Below are positions 57,905 to 64,000 of a stretch of DNA of 64,000 nucleotides, piece after piece. The translations under genes and the position numbers were made by a program. Each line of letters starts with the position of its first letter. Within the stretch, counting starts at the first letter, position 1. The DNA lies in the NCBI GenBank assembly GCA_907163345.1, contig CAJQUN010001277.1:1-64000 (forward strand), in the 5' to 3' direction. Source of the DNA: Haberlea rhodopensis. Its lineage: Eukaryota; Streptophyta; Magnoliopsida; Lamiales; Gesneriaceae. The notes beneath the pieces were generated by a model. That model saw only the letters and a list, made by a program, of their open reading frames with translations, did not search any database and was not told the origin of the DNA.

Positions 57905-58610
57905 TCCCGACTCATGCCACTCAAATAACATATAAATAATAGATAAAAGTATAGTTTAATAAATTTTATTTTTACTGCACTTTCCGTCTATCATTTATAT
58001 CTAAAAAATGTGTTCTTAAAATATCAGAGAAAATATAATTTTAATTTATAATTAGAGAATATTATATTTTTCCCTCCAAAACTACTACAAGGATTTTAAT
58101 TTTATTCAGATATAAATTTTTATCTACAAATTTAGTGAATCAATTCTTATTTTTTAAAAATTATTTAATGTCAAGTCATTAAGATGATTCTTACAAATTT
58201 TTCGCTTGAGTTCTTTATAAGGTATAAAGCGATTTTTTGCAAAGATTTAAATTTTAAACGATATTTTTGGTTCAATTATGAGATTAGACTATTAGAGTAC
58301 TCTTGGTTTTCAACCTCACCTTTTAATATGGTATTTTATAACTTAGTTTTTTTTTTTTTGGCAAAGGTTTGATCGGATTTTGGGTCTCGAACCTGAATCC
58401 ATCTCCCAATTGGAAGTTTATGGTGTCAATTAAGCTAGAAGCTCTTGACATATAACATAGGTTTCTATTCGTGAATAAACCTTATTGGATTAAATAATGG
58501 AGGCTCTCACGCGACCCGGAGGGATGAACAAGAAACTCGTATGGATCAAAGAATCTCCAAATCCATTTGTTAAAAAATCCCAAATCAAAAATCACTCCAA
58601 TTCCACAATC
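57905..58610 (+). repeat. Dispersed duplicated segment, copy B
   Basis: Aligns with 4490-4892, 5613-5718 and 10512-10640. Copy B lacks the LINE and the 4.8-kb insertion of copy A but has its own SINE. It runs directly into the sequence 3' of the fifth gene copy. Confidence 0.75.
58337..58464 (-). mobile_element. tRNA-derived SINE with target-site duplication
   Basis: The element covers about 58351-58450. On the minus strand it has an A-box-like TAGCTTAATTG (58427-58438), a B-box GGTTCGAGACC (58383-58393) and a 3' A-run (T-run to 58359). It is flanked by TATAACTTAGTTTT (58337-58350) and TATAACATAGGTTT (58451-58464). The homologous site in copy A (about 5647-5660) has only one such sequence, an empty site. 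Confidence 0.8.
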
Positions 58611-58904
58611 TCTCATTCAACCAAGCATGTATAATAGTATTGCAAATCCCAATCCCATCAACTACAATTTATTATGGGAGACAATACACACGGTAACCGA
58701 CTCAAAGTTGAAATTGACAAACAATTAAAATAAGAACCCGACAAACATGTGAACTGGTATTTGGAAATCCAAATCCCACCAGATACAATTTATTCTGGGT
58801 CACAAAACACACTATAACCGACTCAAAGTTGAAATTGACAGACAATTAAACAAAGAGTGGACTGACCAGGTCGATAAATCGACCAGATTCAAGACAACAA
58901 CGTA

Positions 58905-59393
58905 TCATAAAGAGTCGACCGTGGTACCTGCCACACACAGAATTACTTCATTATCCCTGTTGGGAGAACCATGATGGAAATTCTGGGGTATGGCATGCTT
59001 GTCACTAGAAACAAAAGCATCAGCCAGCAGATCAAAACCTCCAGCATTATCACCAAGGGTTAAACAACTGTAGTAATTTTTATTTTGCACATTCTCAAAT
59101 GAATGAGAAAAGTAACAACTTCGGGAAACCGTGCCATCCTCTCCATACGACTTCAATACACCGATGCATCTATATTTGTTGTTTTCCCAGTGTAAACCCA
59201 ATAAGAAACTAGCACGACCATACTCCGTTTTAATATCATTCTTTCGCGCGAACCATCCACGTTCATACGATTCAGGTGCTGGTTTAACGATCAGCTCTTC
59301 TTGGTCAGAACCCCCGTACAACTGAATCGTAAAATCGGACCAGCCAGTATAAGGAATTCCAACTGTGAAAGCCGGAGTGATCCACCAAGGCAT
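58905..59393 (-). CDS. Conserved unknown protein, 162 aa (diverged fifth copy, intact)
   Basis: Same length and frame as the U2 and U3 copies, beginning MPWWITPAFTVGIP and ending CVAGTTVDSL. Hand alignment with the U2 protein gives 27 differences in 162 residues (about 83% identity), with no gaps or stops. Strictly kept blocks are GWFARKNDI, YGRASFLLGLHWENNK, DGTVSRSCYF, NYYSCLTLGDNAGGFD and NRDNEVILCVAG. All four Cys are kept. Changes cluster in the N-terminal third and around residues 93-100 and 128-132. The nucleotide comparison shows about 41 differences, only about 7 of them synonymous. TATA box and 3' repeats are conserved. The family is not recognised. Confidence 0.72.
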   Translation of the reverse strand: MPWWITPAFTVGIPYTGWSDFTIQLYGGSDQEELIVKPAPESYERGWFARKNDIKTEYGRASFLLGLHWENNKYRCIGVLKSYGEDGTVSRSCYFSHSFENVQNKNYYSCLTLGDNAGGFDLLADAFVSSDKHAIPQNFHHGSPNRDNEVILCVAGTTVDSL

Positions 59394-59471
59394 TATTCAA
59401 GGAGACGAAATTAATACTGCCACTATGATCGAATGAAGAATCTTGACAACAGTAACACAGACCGTATAGAG

Positions 59472-59479
59472 TTATATAG
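59472..59479 (-). promoter_or_regulatory. TATA box of the fifth gene copy
   Basis: The minus strand reads CTATATAA about 79 bases upstream of the ATG. It is conserved with U1-U3 although the sequence further upstream differs. Confidence 0.6.
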
Positions 59480-59517
59480 AGTTATTATCAATATAAATAA
59501 AAGCGTCCAAGACATAA

Positions 59518-59580
59518 AGACAATGGGAGAGTTGGTGAGAGGCAAGACAATGGGAGAGTTGGTGAGAGGCAAGACAAAAG
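59518..59580 (+). repeat. Short tandem duplication upstream of the fifth gene copy
   Basis: AGACAATGGGAGAGTTGGTG followed by AGAGGC occurs twice in tandem, about 29 bp apart. It is absent from U1-U3. Confidence 0.75.
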
Positions 59581-60027
59581 GTCGTGGGGACAATGTGGAG
59601 ATGAATCACCCCAAAAGTTGATCTACTTCACATGGAGACAAAAATGGATCTACTTCACATGTACACATCGTTTGGAATACTTAGAAAATAAATAAGAAAA
59701 AAAAAGTATAAATGGGTCTGGTAATCTTTTCCACACAATTGTATGGGTTCGGTTTAAAAATGAATTTTTTAGGATTGTTTAGCCATATCTTTCTTTATTT
59801 TTGTGGCTTTTCCAAGCATTTACTAAAAGGAAATCAAGTAAATTTCTGGTTGAGTCATCTAGATGCCCGCTGCAATGGGTTTATTGTGTCAAAATTGCTG
59901 CAATGGGTTTATTGTGTCAAAATTTTGTGCAGTTGTCTTTCTATTCATTTTATGACAGCATAGGACTCAGTTAATAGCGAATTAGAACCAATGGTAACAT
60001 GTCACATAAACAACCAATACTTATTTC

Positions 60028-60334
60028 TAGGGGTTAACGTCGAATTATCCATCGTGGTTTTACAAATAGGCAGATTAACCTCGTGGTTTGAAAATAAATA
60101 TTTTACCCCCGTGGTGTTGAAAATAGGCAGATTATCCAATTGTGTTTCACTCTCTTGTTTGGAAAATATGCATTTAGCCCCCTATGGTTTGTAAATAGTG
60201 TAGAATACCGCCTCCGTAGATGTCATTTTTTTGCAAACCACACAAGGAGGTAAATTGCCTATTTTCAAAAGCACACGGGGTAAAATGCCTATTGACAAAC
60301 CACAATAGGGGTAATCTGTCTATTTTCAAAACCA
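60028..60334. mobile_element. Foldback MITE (about 310 bp)
   Basis: Left half words such as GTGGTTTTACAAATAGGCAG and AATATTTTACCCCCGTGG are matched in reverse orientation on the right (CACGGGGTAAAATGCC, CAAACCACAATAGGGGTAA). Sequences of this kind (CCCCCGTGGTTTG) are recurrent plant MITEs. It lies in a stretch where U1-U3 have different sequence. Confidence 0.6.
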
Positions 60335-60524
60335 TGTGGCATTAAGGTCCTTAATTGATGACGGATATGAGATGTTTTTTTAATAAAATTTTAACAAACA
60401 CTTGCAGATAATATCTTACTATATGCTTAACCCTTGACACATACCAATACTATCACTCGAAAATACTCTTACTAATGTACATGATACATTTAATGAACAT
60501 AATATATTCAAAATATAAAAGGTG

Positions 60525-61440
60525 CGCTTGGTTGCTGTGATATGATAAGTGATGGATAGATTAAAAAGTGGATATGAGTTGATAATATGTTGATAAGTAA
60601 ATTAATGGATAAACTATTTGTGTTTGGTTGGTATGATTAGTAAATTATGATAAGTAATATTATGTTTGGTATAGTTGATAATATGTGGTAAAGATTAATT
60701 TTATTTGTAAAATGGCAAAAATACCCTTGAATTGCACTTATTTATATTATTTTTCAAAATTAAATTTAAGTTAGTCAAATTAAATTTATTTATTTAATTT
60801 AATTATTACTAAAATATTATAATTAATTAAATAATAATATAAAATATTGAAAATGTTATGATAAATAATACAAAATTAATTTAAACTTTTAAGTTAATCT
60901 CAAATTATAATGAATACATATTAATCAAATTAAATTTAAGTTAATCATAATTAACAAAACAAACACATATGATCACCATGTCAACAAAACATTATGAACA
61001 AAGTAAATACTACTAAGAATATCGGAAAACATCACAATGTGTACAAAATAATAATGTCCAAATACTCTTTCATTTTATATAATTTACACATCTATAGTTG
61101 TAAACACCTACTCCAGTAGGTAAGTCAAAACATATCTCAACAATATTACAGATGTGTCCAACCAACAAGATATTAATAACAACGTGAGTGTGCAAAAAAG
61201 GTAACCCAATATTTACTGAATGTCATTTCTACCAACAGCTTTTCCATTGACAATAGGGTTCGCAACATAGACATCGACTCACAAGCTGCCTCAACTTCAT
61301 GAAAGATATGATGCACGCATGTATCGATGTCCAGTGTTACTTTGTGACTCATGTTCAATACATCTTGTACTACAGCATCAAAACACTCCACATGTTCCCT
61401 GTGGCATGATTATTTCCAAATATCTCACACCACTCATGGT
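60525..61440. other. Possible DNA-transposon debris; no intact gene
   Basis: Starts GGTGCGCTTGGTTGCTGTGA, a MITE or PIF-like end, with repeats of GATAAGTGATGG/GATAATATGTTGATAAG words. A 72-codon minus-strand frame at 61173-61391 (ending TFFAHSRCY) is faintly like the C-terminus of the Myb/SANT-like second protein of PIF/Harbinger elements. This is a weak impression. No matching right terminus found. Confidence 0.3.
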
Positions 61441-61739
61441 AATAAGGCCACGCAGTTACGCATTATCGTTCATTGCTATCAGACTTTATGTCATTGAAAA
61501 TGAAACCAAGGATAAATTTCTTCTCGGCAATAATTTGAACCTAGTTAAATACTTTTCCAATGCAGAAGCAGGTGACCAAAATTTACAAATCTTGAACTAT
61601 TCATATTTATGCACTTTACAACACAATGATTTGGATAAAAAAGAAAATTTGGAAATATATTACTGTCTTTCCTACAGTAGCACCACCAACATCCCAATTT
61701 TTCCTTGACAAGAGTTACGTTTGCACATAATGAAAATTA

Positions 61740-62370
61740 TGTCAATATTTATTCCCTCAAACTCACCTCCACAAATTCTCTCTTGGAACCGTCAAGTAGA
61801 AACCAAACCAATATGTTATGATTTCTATAAGTTCAGTGGTGGATCTTTCCACCTTCGTGCCACAATCTCTACAAATAATATTAAAACTCCAAATCCTAAA
61901 TAGTAAACATGGCTACGACAAGATAACCTATGCTTCGGTGCTCTTGTTGACTCCCTCACACCACACTTCATGTCACTTATATCTCAATCTCAGTCTCTTT
62001 TTATGCTTAGCATGTTCTTGCTAACACTTACGATTGCATCGTTGTGGGCACATCAAGCAGATCAACTAAGAAAAAAGACTGCAAAAGGCACCAAAACTTC
62101 TGATTATTTACAATTTTTTTAAAACTAAAGCCAATGAACTTGCAGCTTTGGGAAACCTATGACCACAAAGATCTTATTGAGAAATACTCGTCCATCTTGA
62201 TGATAAGTACAAGCCTATCGTTGATGCTATCAAAGTTCGTAACACTCAAATCTCAATTGATGAACTGCATGTGAAATACCCAATTAGAAACTCTTATTAC
62301 GTTTGCACCATTACAATGCCCCCACATTTCCAAGCTGTTCCACAACCTCATCACCAGCGATCTTCAATAT
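61740..62370 (+). pseudogene. Copia gag pseudogene
   Basis: Using all three plus frames, the usual Copia UBN2 gag order appears: SWNRQVETKPICYDFYKF near 61781, LRQD and GALVDSLTP near 61915-61955, then KGTKTSDYLQFF and LAALGKPMDHEDLIEK-like words near 62090-62190. Next come DKYKPIVDAIKVRNTQISID (62210-62265) and an ELH box. Multiple frameshifts and stops. No pol or LTR adjoining. Confidence 0.75.
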
Positions 62371-62637
62371 AAAAAATAACTGACTAACGAACAAGCTACG
62401 AAAACACACCCAAGACAGTGCTTAGATTGTAGAAGCACACTAATTGTATCCAACCTTCACTGAAAAGAGGAAGTAAGTAAACAAAAGGTTGAAAAAGTAT
62501 TGAAAAAAATGGCGTTGCCATTGCACATGCTTGCACCATACAAACATCAAAATATGTGTTATATAAGAAATACAAAATTCTCAAATCTCGTAACCAATTT
62601 TCAAGCTCAGTCCCCAATACTAGAATTCTATTCAGCA
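62371..62637. other. No gene seen
   Basis: Moderately AT-rich spacer between the gag relic and the next LTR. Nothing recognisable. Confidence 0.4.
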
Positions 62638-63364
62638 TGTTGGGTATTGTGGCCCAAACAAATAACTAAGCCCATAATTTAACCCTTATTTAACCTACCC
62701 TAATCTCCCACTTAAACACTAACCCTAAACCTAAGTCTGAGATTAAGACCAAGAAAAAGCGCCTCCTCTGTTGAAACATCTCCTCTTGCTCTTTCGTTCG
62801 TCCGTCTTCTTCTTCCTTAACCAGTATGTGCACCTCCTTCATCACTCTTCATTCTCGGCTTTGAGCTGTGCGATTGAGTGTTGTGCGTGGCTTTGTGCTG
62901 TGCGATTGAGGGCTGTGCGTGGCTTTGTGCTGTGCGATTAAGGGCTGTGTGGGTTCGGTGGTGAGTGGTAGTTGCTGGCCGGGTGGGTGCGGTGGTTCTC
63001 GACGGTGGTTCTGTTCGGGTGGGTGCCGGACGTGAGTTCCTGTCCATTGCACTGTGAGTGCTGGCTGAGTGGTGGTCTGGCCGAGTGGTGGTCTGGCCGT
63101 GTGGTTGAGTTCCTGTCATTGCACTGTGAGTGCTGATCGGTTCTGTCCATTGTGTGCTTTGGTCAGGCAGTGGGTCGTGTGAGGAGTGGGTGTTGCCTTC
63201 ACCTTCCGGCCTTTACCTTGGAGTCTCCGTGACGTAGATTGGGGAACAGCAGATCTGAGCCTGCCTCGATATCCTTTTGATATTAATAGTATATTCGTAT
63301 ATTGTGTATTTGTATTTGTTTTGCAGGTATACATGGCGATGCCAAGGCGGATACCCTCCTAACA
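62638..63364 (+). repeat. 5' LTR of a plus-strand Copia element (727 bp)
   Basis: Begins TGTTGGGTATTGTGG and ends CCTCCTAACA, one base before a primer-binding site. It contains an internal direct repeat (GGCTTTGTGCTGTGCGATT twice, 62889-62940) and GGTGGTCTGGCCG repeats (63071-63100). The small minus-strand Pro/Thr/His-rich frames over it are not genes. Confidence 0.85.
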
Positions 63365-63365
63365 G

Positions 63366-63377
63366 TGGTATCAGAGC
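63366..63377 (+). promoter_or_regulatory. Primer-binding site (initiator-Met tRNA)
   Basis: TGGTATCAGAGC, one base after the LTR end. Confidence 0.9.
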
Positions 63378-63763
63378 GGCTATCCGTGCCTGGTGGGTGA
63401 ACAGCGACGCTCGGGCAGCGGCTGTTTGGCGGTTCAGATTCTGGGCCAGTTCGGCTTTTCGGTGGAAAAACCCCAGAGCGTTGGCCTCTGGGTTGTAAGT
63501 GATTGGCTTGAACCCTAAAACTTTTACTGCTTTGTTGAGCGTCTAGGTCTTAGGTTCTGAGGCTTGCTTGCTGGTAGAAAACTAGGATTTGTGTGATTCT
63601 GTGTTTTATGTATTTTTCAGTGTGGCTCACTGAAATTTTAAAATTGTCTAAAAACTTTCAGTTGTTTCATTATCTGTGCCTATTAGTGTGGTCCTGCTTC
63701 TGCTGCTTACTTTGTGTAATTTGTTAGCTTGTGATTTAGTGTGCCTTAATTTGCTTGTGTGCA
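63378..63763 (+). other. 5' leader of the plus-strand Copia element
   Basis: Untranslated region between primer site and gag ATG, about 386 bp, T-rich toward its 3' end. Confidence 0.6.
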
Positions 63764-64000
63764 ATGGCTTCTATATCTGGCTATAACATGGAACCATTTA
63801 ATGGAAAATCGGATTTTTCTATTTGGCAACAGAAAATGAAAGGAATATTAATTCAACAGAAAGTGTTTAAGGCTATAGGTGGTAATTATGCTGATGATAT
63901 TACCCCTGCTAAAAAGGCTGAAGATGATGAATTTGCTTACTCTTCCATAATCTTGAATTTATCTGACTCTGTGCTTAGAAAGTGTGGTAAACTTAATTCT
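63764..64000 (+). CDS. Copia gag, N-terminal 79 codons (runs off the window)
   Basis: ATG at 63764 opens MASISGYNMEPFNGKSDFSI and stays open to the window end. It shows the typical Copia gag start (FNGKSDFSIWQQKMKGIL, then a conserved Trp/Lys pattern and SSIILNLSDSVLRK). No stop or frameshift is seen, so this element may be younger than the others here. The rest lies to the right. Confidence 0.85.
   Translation, partial: MASISGYNMEPFNGKSDFSIWQQKMKGILIQQKVFKAIGGNYADDITPAKKAEDDEFAYSSIILNLSDSVLRKCGKLNS

Larger units (their letters stand above)
58607..60520. repeat. Diverged fifth unit, right part
   Basis: Aligns with U1 from about 19185 to 20880: the 3' direct repeats, the gene, the TATA box, and patches upstream (CACATAAACAACCAATAC, AACACTTGC, ACTATCACTCGAAAATAC). 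It has lost or gained several blocks, including its own MITE at 60028-60334. It is clearly older than U1-U4. Confidence 0.75.

Noticed and set aside
62817..63334. Pro/Thr/His-rich minus-strand frames
   Set aside because: Antisense by-products of short repeats within the Copia LTR.

Overview
The window looks like nuclear DNA of a flowering plant, in a repeat-rich heterochromatic region. It is AT-rich and dominated by retrotransposons primed by initiator-Met tRNA (TGGTATCAGAGC sites), MITEs, LINE and SINE fragments. A decayed plant cupin (glutelin-like) gene with a plant-type intron remnant is present. The accessory ORF behind pol in the large Copia element reminds me of proteins annotated in Lamiales genomes (Gesneriaceae such as Dorcoceras). 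That taxonomic guess rests on memory only and is weak. Nothing bacterial is present.

Layout. 1-3198: decayed Copia element on the minus strand, cut by the window edge and inserted in a cupin pseudogene (3199-3993). 4.5-10.7 kb: a segment also present at 57.9-58.6 kb. Comparing the two copies shows a LINE and a 4.8-kb TG..CA insertion only in the first copy, and a SINE only in the second. 10.8-13.8 kb: Copia gag and LTR debris. 14454-16409: a foldback Mutator-like element with long terminal inverted repeats, a perfect 9-bp target duplication and internal GC-rich hairpins. 16528-40288: a head-to-tail array of a ~7-kb unit (U1-U4, the last truncated). Each full unit carries one intronless 162-codon gene of unrecognised function on the minus strand. 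40281-54775: a ~10-kb Copia element on the minus strand with 5' LTR, gag, pol, a third ORF, polypurine tract and truncated 3' LTR, preceded by a second near-identical partial copy. 54776-60500: a diverged fifth relative of the unit with an intact gene copy. 60.5-64 kb: MITEs, a Copia gag relic, and the 5' end of another Copia element running off the right edge.

The most biologically interesting part is the unit array. The unknown gene keeps an open frame and a TATA box in the diverged copy. A hand count of that copy against U2 gives 27 changed residues but only about 7 synonymous changes. U2-U4 carry a hAT-type MITE with perfect 8-bp target duplications, and U1 carries what looks like the excision footprint of the same MITE. 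Several retroelements also show reciprocal filled and empty sites within the window.

Caution about assembly: 40281-40410 reads like a blended consensus of two unrelated sequences, U4 has a cluster of small indels, and the partial Copia duplicate is nearly identical to its neighbour. Copy number and junctions in 36-45 kb may partly be assembly artefacts.
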